A stretch of DNA of 64,000 bases from Gordonia sputi NBRC 100414 (lineage in GTDB: Bacteria; Actinomycetota; Actinomycetes; Mycobacteriales; Mycobacteriaceae), in NCBI RefSeq assembly GCF_000248055.1, contig NZ_BAFC01000112.1, positions 36,804-100,803 on the forward strand, given 5' to 3'. Made by a program: the position numbers and the translations under genes. Position 1 is the first letter of the stretch. Every line of letters begins with the position of its first letter. This document shows positions 27,901-34,748 of this stretch, in pieces. The notes beneath the pieces are model-generated. The model had not been told where the DNA came from. It saw only the letters and a list, made by a program, of their open reading frames with translations, and made no database searches.

Positions 27901-28219
27901 CGGCGTCCGACGGCACCGGCTCGCCTGCATCGGCTGCACGCACCCACGCGAGCGGATGGAAGCCGTCGGGGCGGGCGATCTCGATGGAGTCGGCAACGGG
28001 GGCGAGCATGCGCTCGGCGACGGCGACTGCTCCCGCCAGCTTCTGCTCTAGATCGGCGTCGACGACCAATTCGGCCAGTGTCGACAACCACGGACCACCC
28101 TGTCCACCGAAGCTGATCGCGTACTGCTCACCTGCTGCGAGCCGATCGATCAGGGATTCTGCAGGGCGTCCGGTGTTGCGGCTTCCGTGGTGCCCTGGGC
28201 GGAATTGGTCGACGGTCAC
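18989..28219 (-). CDS. fas: Type I fatty acid synthase
   Basis: A 3076-residue single-chain FAS-I, close to the 3069 residues of M. tuberculosis Fas, supplying C16-C26 acyl-CoAs for phospholipids and mycolate synthesis. Domains in order with approximate residues: acyltransferase (VVGHSQGSLAV, 143), enoyl reductase TIM barrel (LLAGMTPTTVDP, 420), dehydratase hot-dog (SGDRNPIHTD, 1226), malonyl/palmitoyl transferase (CGHSVGEYNAL, 1433), ACP with serine in DGVSSRRNQ (1811), ketoreductase (VVTGAGKGSIAAG, 2126) and ketosynthase (AACATAA, 2721; KHDTSTRANDPNE, 2871; LTGHAKGG, 2913). GTG 28219 follows GAGGAGA, so the longer upstream frame is rejected. The region before the start carries a large inverted repeat. 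acpS follows after 4 nt. Confidence 0.97.
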   Translation of the reverse strand: MTVDQFRPGHHGSRNTGRPAESLIDRLAAGEQYAISFGGQGGPWLSTLAELVVDADLEQKLAGAVAVAERMLAPVADSIEIARPDGFHPLAWVRAADAGEPVPSDAELADFALSGPGVLLSQVAVVESLKKQGLDPDAIAPVAVVGHSQGSLAVDAIRHGESGCGQLLAIAHLIAAAGTLVARRRGLASGPDGSPMLSITNVAPARIDEILSTYRAGLPDAELVTAPVIAIRNSRRSVVLSGAPRHLAAFAAECERIVAAEADDRKRKVTGGAPFAPVFDELPVSVAFHHPGMAPAVDLVREWAQTCGIDADSAAGHAESILVAPVDWVAQIDAVIADGAAWILDFGPSDLATRLTAPLVRGQGVGLVATALRGGQRNLFSPGGIPEVARRWSDFAPTLAELADGRRVVQTAFTRLTGRSPMLLAGMTPTTVDPAIVAAAANAGHWAELAGGGQVTEEIFARNVATLTDLLEPGREAQFNALFLDPYLWKLQLGGKRLVQKARAQGAPIDGVIVSAGIPELEDAVALVDEFVEAGLRFVAFKPGTVEQIRSVIRIAAEVPHHPVIVQIEGGRAGGHHSWEDLDDLLLSTYAELRVRDNVVICVGGGIGTPERASEYLTGEWATRHGYPTMPLDGILIGTAAMATAEATTAPEVKQLLVDTEGVDEWIGAGRAAHGMASGRSQLGADIHEVDNAASRCGRLLDEVAGDADAVAERRDEIVAAMAPTAKPYFGDVDSMTYREWLDRYATLAVGDGRTDQYPWADITWQQRFVEMLQRTEARMHPKDSGPVPTMFADLASTDDPHAAIDALGGVYPEIETDILHPADVAFFLGLCRTPGKPVNFVPVVDKDVRRWWRSDSLWQAHDARYGADAVCIIPGPVAVSGITRVDEPVGDLLDRFEARVVDDLTVAGAAPEPITARKQAQVRDTGVLGAVLWADDVSWAGRIVPSPIALLGARESWEVTSEHRAEHAATGAVLEHLGEDNFELTVPISGSSVRIPLRVDRSIADGGSPRIERDDAADAMREILTVAAGGCLTDVVDGAAVTTVEWSADGVADHAVVTANTLPAHLHAVTPSQPFGFAVPDTLVGACWPSVFAVVGAAKTDDGIPVVEGLLDLVHLDHTIETFATIPDHDTELTVVARAGDVRDTTVGRVIDVAVEVSGPDGEIARMTERFAIRGRIGDAELDDPQRAGGAITDEASATRKPLRTATITAPTRMGAFAAVSGDRNPIHTDACAAKLAGLGEPIVHGMWLSAAAQHVVTAADSRNRTPSPRPIVGWTARYLGMVRTGDAVSVRVDRVGLDRGREVVEVTCKVGDTLVMSATGLLAAPRTVYAFPGQGIQSKGMGLDARSRSKAARAIWDRADKHTRAALGFSILAVVRDNPTTLVANGTTYNHPDGVLYLTQFTQVAMATLGVAQIAELKEAGGFVDGAITCGHSVGEYNALAACAGVLPLEAVLEVVFQRGEAMHHLVPRDELGRSDYRMAAIRPSQFGLADADVESFVAEVGESIGEFLEVVNLNLLGSQYAIAGTVRGLEHLEDEIERRRTEFGGKRSFILVPGIDVPFHSTVLRAGVPEFRGKLDELLPARIDPDILVGRYIPNLMPRLFTLDRAFVEEIAALVPSEPLDAVLADWDTHAADPAGLARIVLIELLAWQFASPVRWIETQDLLFGAAERGGLGIQRFVEIGLKGAPTLAGLATNTLKLDDYGSATTEVVNLERDSDVILAKDAGAELDDEPADDAAAQDTGASQDAATNTPAPAAAAPAAPSAPAGAPRPDDVSFGPSDAVRAVVALWTKIRPEQIGSADTIEALCDGVSSRRNQLLLDIGAELGLGAIDGAAEADMVALAATVDSLARGYRPLGAVLTDAVSDQIRKVLGPVGKRQAYIADRVTGVWQLGPGWGLHATVALALGTRDGASVRGGDLGDLLDGPLANTDALDALVDRAVTAVGASRGIAVAKPAADTGGGATVDAAALGEFTEQLTGRSGALASAAYTVLAKLGLTEDDAAPEIAENVDAQLAERVSAELGSDWARTVAPAFDAEKIVLVDDRWATSREDLVRIWLTSDADLADRHESIVESFVGAGQTVAQHATWWQGKASAAGEATRAQIFGAIAAAAEAPDSGEWSDEVAVVTGAGKGSIAAGVIGRLLAGGATVIATTSKLDSGKLAFYKKLYRENARHDAALWVAPTNMASYTDVDDLVEWVGSEQTENIGGTTAVLKPAMKPTLLFPFAAPRVAGDLTDAGARAELEMKVLLWSVERLIAGLCEIGADHDIAARLHVVLPGSPNRGMFGGDGAYGESKAALDALVTRWGAEESWGARTTLAHALIGWVRGTGLMGHNDGMVAAVEAAGVRTWSTDEMAAQLLGLCTPEQRVAARDQAILADFTGGLDPSIDLKSLATEQDDAGETEVETEELDEATVAALPAPARAAASMTPAWPSIDARPEDLVVIVGAGELGPYGSSRTRFEMEVDEKLSAAGVLELAWNTGLIVWDDAPKPGWYDTESGDPVDEADIAERYHDAVVERCGIRRYADDGAMVDNTSPLLTSIFLDEDLSFTVSSEEQARAFADADPDKTRIAPISDTGDWRVTRLAGTEIRVPRKFELSRTVGGQIPTGFDPTRWGVTPDMVESIDRVALWNLVATVDAFLSSGFTPSELMRWVHPGLVANTQGTGMGGMTSMRELYVNTLLGEAKANDILQEALPNIVAAHVVQSYVGSYGAMIHPVAACATAAVSVEEGVDKIRLGKAMFAVAGGFDDLGIEGIVGFGDMSATAESAKMAARGIDERRYSRANDRRRGGFVESAGGGTILLARGDVAAQLGLPVLGVVAWAQSFGDGVHTSIPAPGLGALGAARGALASPLADALGALGVSADDVAVVSKHDTSTRANDPNESELHERLADAIGRTPGAPLFVVSQKSLTGHAKGGAAAFQLIGLCQVLRDGVIPPNRSLDCVDEQMRDYPHLVWAREPLALGDRFPLKAGLLTSLGFGHVSGLIAIVHPEAFVATLDSDQAQSYRDRAARRERDGAQRRLVAMCGGEPAYRRPSGRRFDSTLDEHDAEAGLLLDPGARLTTDGAYGAAADGR

Positions 28220-28278
28220 GGGCTCTCCTCGTGGTTCGGGGCTCGGCTGATATGCGATGCAGGAGTTGTCTGGGTTTC

Positions 28279-28348
28279 GTGCGAGAGCACCACGTGGCAC
28301 GACCCGGCGGCGGGGGGATATCGCCGGGTCGCGCACGTGTCTCTCACG
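28279..28348 (-). promoter_or_regulatory. Long imperfect inverted repeat upstream of fas
   Basis: The core arms GACCCGGCG (28301-28309) and CGCCGGGTC (28322-28330) pair perfectly, and flanking sequence continues the symmetry with CACGTG on both sides and GAGAG/CTCTC further out, to about 30 bp per arm. It lies 60-130 bp before the fas start. It could be an operator for a TetR-type fas regulator such as FasR, or a structured leader. The 28220-28718 gap contains no gene I can support. Confidence 0.5.
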
Positions 28349-28612
28349 AACATGCTTGCCCAGCAACACCTTTGACGCTGTGGCGGGCGACTGACAGTTC
28401 CGCATGGAACGTCGTCGACATGAACGTGGCACTCATGATGGCACATAAACGTGAGGACTTCCTCATGTTGTTCCCGACCCCCAGGTATACCCGCGAGTAG
28501 TCCCGCCGGTAACAAATGACGCCGCTTCCCGCCGCCGAAACCATGTGCACATCCGACCAGTTCGCGGCGCATTTTCTTGCTGATTCGAGCTCCGATCGAG
28601 GCGCCCTACTCT

Positions 28613-28664
28613 CGTTATATAATCGTTATGTGACCTGTCGCACTACGTGTCGCTCGTTGCGACA
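28613..28664 (+). promoter_or_regulatory. Repeats upstream of the HIT-sirtuin operon
   Basis: Two copies of CGTTAT (28613-28618 and 28624-28629, 11 bp apart, AT-rich between) are followed by a 7-bp inverted repeat TGTCGCA (28636-28642) and TGCGACA (28658-28664) with a 15-nt spacer. This lies 40-95 bp upstream of the HIT -10 element. A regulatory role is inferred. Confidence 0.35.
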
Positions 28665-28706
28665 TGCCACGCCCGCGGGACTGTCGAGCCCGGGCGGCGA
28701 AGTCGT

Positions 28707-28712
28707 TAGGGT
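28707..28712 (+). promoter_or_regulatory. -10 element for leaderless HIT gene
   Basis: TAGGGT ends 6 nt before ATG 28719, with no Shine-Dalgarno in the gap. Confidence 0.5.
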
Positions 28713-28718
28713 TCAGGG

Positions 28719-29168
28719 ATGACCGACTGCGTGTTCTGCCAGATCGTCGACGGTTCCGCGCCGGCCCGAAAGGTGTACGAAGACGACGCCGTGGTGGGCT
28801 TCCTCGACATCAAGCCGGTCTCGCGTGGGCACACCCTCATCGTTCCCCGAACGCATTCGGCGGGCCTGGCAGATCTGGCTCCCGACGACGGCGCTGCGCT
28901 GATGCGTGCGGGACAGGTTGTCGCGGCCGCATTGCGGACGACGCCGCTGACACGCGACGACTCGCCTGCTGATGGGGTGAATCTCGTCGTCAACGACGGA
29001 AAGGCCGCCTTCCAGACCGTCTTCCACACGCATCTTCATGTGATCCCCCGTCACCGCGGCGACAAGCTCCGCATGGCGAGATCGCTGCTCGTGCGTCGCG
29101 ACAAGACCCCCGACGTCACCGCGGCCACGGTGCGTGCGGCGGTCCTCGAACAGATCGGACGCGCATGA
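28719..29168 (+). CDS. HIT family nucleotide hydrolase/transferase
   Basis: A 149-residue protein with the histidine triad HTHLHVIPR near residue 107, where the central His is the nucleophile. The N-terminal CVFCQIVDGSAPARKVYEDD is typical of the Hint branch, which hydrolyses AMP-linked substrates such as adenosine phosphoramidates and related mononucleotide conjugates. The last bases overlap the sirtuin start (ATGA), so the two proteins are made from one message. Its partner suggests a link to NAD or ADP-ribose metabolism, which is inference. Confidence 0.9.
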   Translation: MTDCVFCQIVDGSAPARKVYEDDAVVGFLDIKPVSRGHTLIVPRTHSAGLADLAPDDGAALMRAGQVVAAALRTTPLTRDDSPADGVNLVVNDGKAAFQTVFHTHLHVIPRHRGDKLRMARSLLVRRDKTPDVTAATVRAAVLEQIGRA

Positions 29169-29989
29169 CCTACGACGACGCCCTCACCACTCCTGATGCG
29201 CAGATCCCCCAGGCCGCCATCGACACCCTCGCGGGTGCCGAGTGGATCACCGTGTTCACCGGTGCGGGAATGTCGGCCGACAGCGGTGTGCCGACATTCC
29301 GCGACGCACAAACGGGACTCTGGGAAAACTTCGACGCCGAGCAACTGGCGACCCCGCAGGCGTTCAACGCCGACCCCGCCCTCGTGTGGGGGTGGTACCA
29401 GTGGCGCGCACACCTGGTCCGACAGGCCGCCCCGAACGCAGGGCACCTGGCGTTGAGCGCCCTGGCAGAGCCGACCGACGAGGCCGACGACGCACCATCG
29501 GTCATGGTGGTGACACAGAACGTCGATGACCTACACGAGCGTGCAGGCAACACGGTCGTCAGCCACCTACACGGCTCCCTTTTCGCTCCCCGCTGCTCGC
29601 GCTGCGGACACCCCTATGAGGGCAGAGATGCCGACCCGACAACAGCCACCGACGAACGCCCGGTCGAGCCGCCCGCATGTCCGATATGTCTGTCGCCGGT
29701 ACGGCCGGGCGTCGTGTGGTTTGGCGAGCCGCTCCCCGCGGAGCCGTGGGCACGTGCCGAGCAGGTATTCGACGTCGCCGATGCCGTCCTCGTCGTGGGG
29801 ACGAGCGGTATCGTCTACCCCGCCGCGGCGCTGCCCGAGCGCGCAGCGAACCGCGGCATTCCGATCATCGAACTGAACCCGGAACCGTCCGGACTGAGTT
29901 CTGTTGCCACGCATAGCATTCGGACCACCGCCGCGCGAGGTCTACCCGAGATCGCCGAACGCGTGCGTGCCGCACGGCGCAGCCGATAG
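29165..29989 (+). CDS. cobB: NAD-dependent protein deacylase (sirtuin)
   Basis: A 274-residue sirtuin that removes acyl groups from lysines while splitting NAD. Motifs: FTGAGMSADSGVPTFRD, TQNVDDLHERAG and the catalytic His in HLHGSLF, followed by zinc ligands CSRC and CPIC, then GTSG and ELNPEP. YQWRAHL carries the Tyr-x-x-Arg pair that in class III sirtuins (SIRT5, CobB) binds succinyl or malonyl groups, so desuccinylase activity is likely. A 15-20 residue insertion (about residues 155-175) lies between the zinc pairs. It is translationally coupled to the HIT gene and ends 3 bp from the convergent helicase gene. Confidence 0.9.
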   Translation: MTYDDALTTPDAQIPQAAIDTLAGAEWITVFTGAGMSADSGVPTFRDAQTGLWENFDAEQLATPQAFNADPALVWGWYQWRAHLVRQAAPNAGHLALSALAEPTDEADDAPSVMVVTQNVDDLHERAGNTVVSHLHGSLFAPRCSRCGHPYEGRDADPTTATDERPVEPPACPICLSPVRPGVVWFGEPLPAEPWARAEQVFDVADAVLVVGTSGIVYPAAALPERAANRGIPIIELNPEPSGLSSVATHSIRTTAARGLPEIAERVRAARRSR

Positions 29990-29992
29990 CTG

Positions 29993-32900
29993 CTACTCCG
30001 CTCCGGTCAGGTCGATCGGTTCCCACGCAGCAGCCTCGCGGGAGGCCGTCGCCGATACCGAACCCGGTTTGACGCCTCGACGGTCGAGAAGCCGGATCAC
30101 CGCGGCGAGCGCGGCGTCGGCGTCGAGCTCGAACTCCGATTCGCGCACGCGCGCGAATTCCCAACCGCAGCGGCGCAATTCACGCTCGCGCTCCATGTCG
30201 GAGCGCGCCTGCGCGCCTGTCGAGGTGAACTCGTCTCCGTCGCATTCGACGGCCATCCGGCCCTCCGAACCCGTGACCACGAGATCGATGACCCGATTGT
30301 TGACAAGGACTTTCGGCGTCACGTGATAGCCGAGCGCGGCCAAGCGGTTGAACACCCGCTGCTCGAAGAGGCTGTCGAAAGGTTCGACTCGCTCGTCGTC
30401 GGGGACGTCGGAGGGCATCGGAGCGATGGTCGGCCCCTGATTTGCCTGCATGTAGCCCAGCAGCGAGTAGCGCAGGTCGTTGGGACGCAGATCGTCGAGT
30501 CCGACCGAGTGGAACAACCACACCTGGTCCATCGCGCGCGACGCGGCGACGTTGATTCGACGCTGTGACTCTGCGCGGGTGAGGGCACTCAGTGATGCGG
30601 GGTCGGAGACCACCATCGACAAGAACATCACATGTCGTTCGTCGCCCTGGAAGTCGGGCGGGGTGCCCACCCGGATACGACGCGCACGCCAGGTCTCCTC
30701 GCCGACGGCCTCGCGCAGGAGACGGGTGATCTCATCGACCTGCTTGGCTCCCTGCAGCGCGATGATGCCGAAATCGAGTTGGGCATAGGCGGGATCGGCG
30801 AGGCAATCGAGCAGTGTCGCAACGATCGCCGCGGCCTCGCCTTCGTTCACCAACGACTGCCCCTGGCCGGAGGCCACGCCGTCGACCCGCACGGTCCGCA
30901 GGGGATCGAGCCGATCGGCACCGAACTGTCGAACGGGAACGAGTGGCGACCCACCGTAGAACTGTCGCGACGAGTACTCGATGATCTCCGGCATCGACCG
31001 GAAATGTTCACGTAGTCGGATAAGGTGACCGAATCGACTGCGCAGCAACGAGAACAGACTCGATCGCGGTGTCAGCCCGTCGCGGAGGTAATGCGGGAGA
31101 TCCGGAAGCTCAGCGTCGAGCCTGGCAAACGCATCGTCGAGCGAGGTTCCGGCGAGTCCGCGTGGGGCGCACTGCTTGTCGTCGCCGACGACGATGACGC
31201 GGGGCGCGAGCCACAGCAGAAACGAACTGGTGATGTCGGCCTGACTCGCCTCGTCGACGATCACGACGTCGAACGAATTCGGTTCGGGCGGAAGCATATC
31301 GGCGACCTGGCTGGTCGACATGATCCACGCGGGAACTGCCGACTGCGCCTGCTCCATCGCTTCGCGCGCGGCAGCCCGGAATCGGTTGGCGTGCTTGCCC
31401 GATCCCTTGCCGAGATTGATCATGTGGTCGCGGTAGGACTGTAACGCCTGCACCTGGGCGACGGTGGTGCGCGCGAGACACGCCCGCCACGCGCGCGCGG
31501 CGGCGAGCTTGGTGGTCAACTGTGCGATGTCGGCGTCGGCCTCGTCGAGTGCCGACGCCAGACGCGCCTCGGCGTCGGGGTCGCTGCGTTCGGCCACCCA
31601 GGTCCGCGCCCGACGCCACTCCCACGCGCCGACCACGTCACGTAGGCGCGCGTCCCACGCCGGGTCGTCAGCTGTTGCGGCCAGCGCCGCGTAGAACTCC
31701 GGTGCCTTGCCGCGCAGCCGCAGAGCGAGCAGATCGACGGCCGCTTGGTCGTTCAGCTCACCACGCGCAGTGGTGAACGCACGTCGCGCCGCCCTGATCG
31801 CCTCCGCATCGGCGTTGGCCAGTGCGGCGACAAGTGCATCGCCTTCGGGCGACGGTCCCCTTTCGACCTCGGTTGACAGCCGGTACGCGTGATCGGCCAG
31901 TTCCTGCTCGGCGAGAATCGCATCGTTGGCCGCCGCGATCGACGCACCCTGGTGGGCAACCTCTGCGACCTGCGCGACGCTGCGCGGGCGCGGGCCACCG
32001 GGACTGATGTACTCGAGCTCGCGAATCAACTGATCACGCGCAGAAAGCAGATCCGATACCCAGGCGAGCTGCGTGTCGAGGCGGACGAGCTGGCTGAGCT
32101 GCTTGGATCGGGAACCGGCGGTGTCGACGGGGACATGCAGATCCGCGAGCACGCGATGCACCTGACTCACGGCATCGAGGACCGCGAGGTGATCAGCGAC
32201 GAGCGCCAGGCTGTCGGCGTCGGTGGCTGCGTGGCCGTCGACGCTGGCTATGGCGCCCGATTCTTCTACTGCCCGTTGCTGTTCGGATCTCAGGAGGCGG
32301 CCACGCCAGCGTCCACCCTCGCGAAGATAGGTCGCGGCAGCTGCGAACCGCTCACTGTCACCAGGCCTCGCGTTCTCGACGACGATGACGTGCGCGCCGA
32401 TCGCCCGGTCACGCTGCGCGGCGTCGGCGATGACCGACGAGAGAGCCGTGACGCGCGACCACAGGTGCGCTTCCTGACCGGCGAGGAGCCTGTCGGCCAT
32501 GTCGACGACCAGTGGCGGGAACGTCGCGACCTCACCGGAGGCCACCGCGAGGTGATCGCAGATCCCCTTTATCCGCAGCAACCGTTCGCTTCCGACGTCC
32601 GACAGGATCGACATCAACGAACCGCTACCGACCATCGGCTCCTCGGGTCGCTGTCTGATCCGTTCGCAGATCGCGTCCATCGTCATCGTGTCGGGTAGGT
32701 AGTCGTCGAGGTCCGGCAGTCGCTGCGCGAGACGCCCGGAATCGTCACCGACGCGGCGAAGCAGTTCGAGCAGTCGGGTGAACTCGCCGCCGTCCAGTGG
32801 AGGCAAAGCGCCGTCGAGCGGCCCGGGAAGCCAGTCGAAACGTTCGGCGTCGGCGTTGCACGCGCGCACGATCGACGCCGCGGTACCGCGATAGTCGCCC

Positions 32901-34150
32901 GCAACCCACTCGTGCACCTCGGTCTCGGACGAACGCAGGTCCCACAGACCGCGGAGCGCACGCTCGCGCCGATCGACCGCCTGCGCACGGCGGTAGGCGA
33001 GGTCGTCGATCTCTGCGTCGGCGACACCGGGTGAGAAACTGGACTTGCGGTCGGCGATCGCCTCGACGCCCGACACCACGGCGTCGTAACTGTCGGTGCT
33101 GATGTCGGCGAGCGAAACGGTCAACTCGCGTAGCTCCGGCGGGAGGATGTCGCGCAGCACCTGCAGCGCGTTGACCTTCTCACTGGTCACCAGCACGCGC
33201 TGCCCCTTGGCGAGAAGTGCCGAGAGGACGTTCGCGATGGTCTGGGTCTTGCCGGTACCAGGTGGTCCTTCGACGACCACGCCGCTGTCGACACCGAGTT
33301 GGGCCAGCACGTCACGTTGCTCGACATTGGACGCGAGCGGGAACATCGCATCGGCGACGAGTTCGGCCGCAGGAGTCGTTCCCGGCCCGCTGAGCGCCGC
33401 CAGCCGGTCTGCTGCCTCGATGGGCGCGACGAGCTGCGACAGCCCGATCGGCACCTCGGTGTCCGGCTCGCGCAGTGCCGCCAGCATGGCGTCGTAGAAG
33501 CGCAACGCCGACCCCGTTCCGCGGTTGCGGAGAACGATGGCCGGCGCGAGGTCGATGGTCAGTGACACGTGATCGTCGTCGATGACGACGTTGTCGCGCC
33601 ACGCGGAAACAAGTTGTCCCGCAGCAGAATTTGCGATGTTCGTCAGGCCTGCTACACGTCCCCGCTGCTTGACCGCCTCGGACAGGTCGATGCCGTCGAT
33701 GGAGGCGAGCAGGTGGGTGTCGTGGATCATCGGAACGCCCGCGGATCCGAGCGAGATCCGGATGACCCCCGAATCGGTGTCGCGTTCCGCGACGACGTCC
33801 TGAGTCAGCAGGTGTTCGCGAACGAGGGGCTCGGCGTCGTTCTCCTTGTCGACGACGGTGACCAGTCCGTTGGCGAGGACGATCTCGAGCGCCTCGGGAT
33901 CGGCGACGAGGTCGTCGAGGATCGTCGACAGTTGCGAATACGTGTCATCGTCCGGAGATACCTCGACGACGGTCTGTCCTGGCGCCGCTCCCGTGCGTAC
34001 CTGCACCGGCGTCGACCTGCCTACCCACACGACTGCGGGATGCGAGTCGACGGTGGTGACCGACACCGATCGTGACCGGACCAGGCCGCGGAGGAAACCG
34101 ATCAGCCTCGACACCTGATCCCGACGCTCATCAGGAGTGTCGTTGATCAT
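29993..34150 (-). CDS. Large SF1 helicase with C-terminal nuclease-like domain
   Basis: A 1385-residue protein. Residues about 1-270 are an unrecognised N-terminal region. The split helicase core has Walker A EGPPGTGKTQT (about 297), a long helical insertion (about 360-940), Walker B VVIVDEASQ (about 965), VIVVGDDKQ (about 988) and motif VI-like QRRINVAASRA (about 1197), as in COG1112/Dna2-Upf1-type helicases. The C-terminus (about 1255-1345) resembles the Vsr/MTES_1575 endonuclease-like fold, with VIDLVV and VECDGDEF giving the D and E-x-D acidic residues. Such fusions are often found in defence loci. Start ATG 34150 follows GGGAAGG. It stands alone between cobB and a rhodanese-like gene. 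Confidence 0.8.
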   Translation of the reverse strand: MINDTPDERRDQVSRLIGFLRGLVRSRSVSVTTVDSHPAVVWVGRSTPVQVRTGAAPGQTVVEVSPDDDTYSQLSTILDDLVADPEALEIVLANGLVTVVDKENDAEPLVREHLLTQDVVAERDTDSGVIRISLGSAGVPMIHDTHLLASIDGIDLSEAVKQRGRVAGLTNIANSAAGQLVSAWRDNVVIDDDHVSLTIDLAPAIVLRNRGTGSALRFYDAMLAALREPDTEVPIGLSQLVAPIEAADRLAALSGPGTTPAAELVADAMFPLASNVEQRDVLAQLGVDSGVVVEGPPGTGKTQTIANVLSALLAKGQRVLVTSEKVNALQVLRDILPPELRELTVSLADISTDSYDAVVSGVEAIADRKSSFSPGVADAEIDDLAYRRAQAVDRRERALRGLWDLRSSETEVHEWVAGDYRGTAASIVRACNADAERFDWLPGPLDGALPPLDGGEFTRLLELLRRVGDDSGRLAQRLPDLDDYLPDTMTMDAICERIRQRPEEPMVGSGSLMSILSDVGSERLLRIKGICDHLAVASGEVATFPPLVVDMADRLLAGQEAHLWSRVTALSSVIADAAQRDRAIGAHVIVVENARPGDSERFAAAATYLREGGRWRGRLLRSEQQRAVEESGAIASVDGHAATDADSLALVADHLAVLDAVSQVHRVLADLHVPVDTAGSRSKQLSQLVRLDTQLAWVSDLLSARDQLIRELEYISPGGPRPRSVAQVAEVAHQGASIAAANDAILAEQELADHAYRLSTEVERGPSPEGDALVAALANADAEAIRAARRAFTTARGELNDQAAVDLLALRLRGKAPEFYAALAATADDPAWDARLRDVVGAWEWRRARTWVAERSDPDAEARLASALDEADADIAQLTTKLAAARAWRACLARTTVAQVQALQSYRDHMINLGKGSGKHANRFRAAAREAMEQAQSAVPAWIMSTSQVADMLPPEPNSFDVVIVDEASQADITSSFLLWLAPRVIVVGDDKQCAPRGLAGTSLDDAFARLDAELPDLPHYLRDGLTPRSSLFSLLRSRFGHLIRLREHFRSMPEIIEYSSRQFYGGSPLVPVRQFGADRLDPLRTVRVDGVASGQGQSLVNEGEAAAIVATLLDCLADPAYAQLDFGIIALQGAKQVDEITRLLREAVGEETWRARRIRVGTPPDFQGDERHVMFLSMVVSDPASLSALTRAESQRRINVAASRAMDQVWLFHSVGLDDLRPNDLRYSLLGYMQANQGPTIAPMPSDVPDDERVEPFDSLFEQRVFNRLAALGYHVTPKVLVNNRVIDLVVTGSEGRMAVECDGDEFTSTGAQARSDMERERELRRCGWEFARVRESEFELDADAALAAVIRLLDRRGVKPGSVSATASREAAAWEPIDLTGAE

Positions 34151-34245
34151 GCGCTTGCTGCCTTCCCGCCGCGATACCAGAGTTCATCAACGCTACCAAG
34201 GCCGCGGAGGCCCGGTCGTGTCGACGAGCACTGTGGCGGTGCAGC

Positions 34246-34578
34246 TCAGCGAACCGAGGTGCCTCGAAGGGCGGGGAAACCGCCGTCGACGTAGTGCACA
34301 TTGGTGTAGCCGAGGTCAGCGATCTGCTCGGCGATGCGCGGTGCCTGCGAACGCACAGAGACGACGGCGATCTCGGTGTCGCGGTTGCTGACCAGCGGGA
34401 AAGAACCGGTCGGCGTGGGCGCGAGTCGAGTTGTGACCTCATTCGGGTCGACAACGACCGCGCCGGGAACACTGCCCTGGTGACGGACGACCTGCGGACG
34501 GGCGTCGACGACGACTGCGTCTCCGTGCTCGACGTGATCGATGGCTTCTGCTGCGGTAATCGAACTCACCACTGACAC
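34246..34578 (-). CDS. Rhodanese-like protein lacking the active-site cysteine
   Basis: A 110-residue single rhodanese domain: AVVVDARP at the start, HQGSVPGAVVVDP (the conserved H-x-x-x-x-x-G-A segment), and the C-terminal YTNVHYVDGGFPAL. In active rhodaneses the loop after the fourth strand starts with Cys; here it reads VVSVRSQAPR, so sulfurtransferase activity is not expected. It may be a binding or regulatory domain. AGGAG precedes GTG 34578. It stands 95 bp downstream of the helicase start region and 170 bp from deaD, all on the minus strand but separately spaced. Confidence 0.75.
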   Translation of the reverse strand: MSVVSSITAAEAIDHVEHGDAVVVDARPQVVRHQGSVPGAVVVDPNEVTTRLAPTPTGSFPLVSNRDTEIAVVSVRSQAPRIAEQIADLGYTNVHYVDGGFPALRGTSVR

Positions 34579-34748
34579 TGGTGACTCACTCCTGAACTAG
34601 AACTTCTACGTGCTTGCCGGGAGCCGGATCGACCGCTCTCCCCCAAAAAAGGTTACGGAAAGATATCGATCTGTCCACCTTCGCATCATCGGCCTGGTCA
34701 CAGGTTTCAACCCGTTGTATTGCGCAGCGAATCCTTCGGTCGGCTGTG

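Noticed and set aside
19000..28200. Many long open frames antisense to and in other frames of fas (for example 22997-24433 plus and 21215-22543 plus)
   Set aside because: They are Arg/Gly/Asp-rich products of high-GC codon bias opposite a gene whose domains are all recognisable; none shows family motifs or a start signal.
28220..28432. Longer start for fas giving 3147 aa
   Set aside because: The added residues cross the large inverted repeat and have no start signal; GTG 28219 has GAGGAGA upstream and fits homologs.
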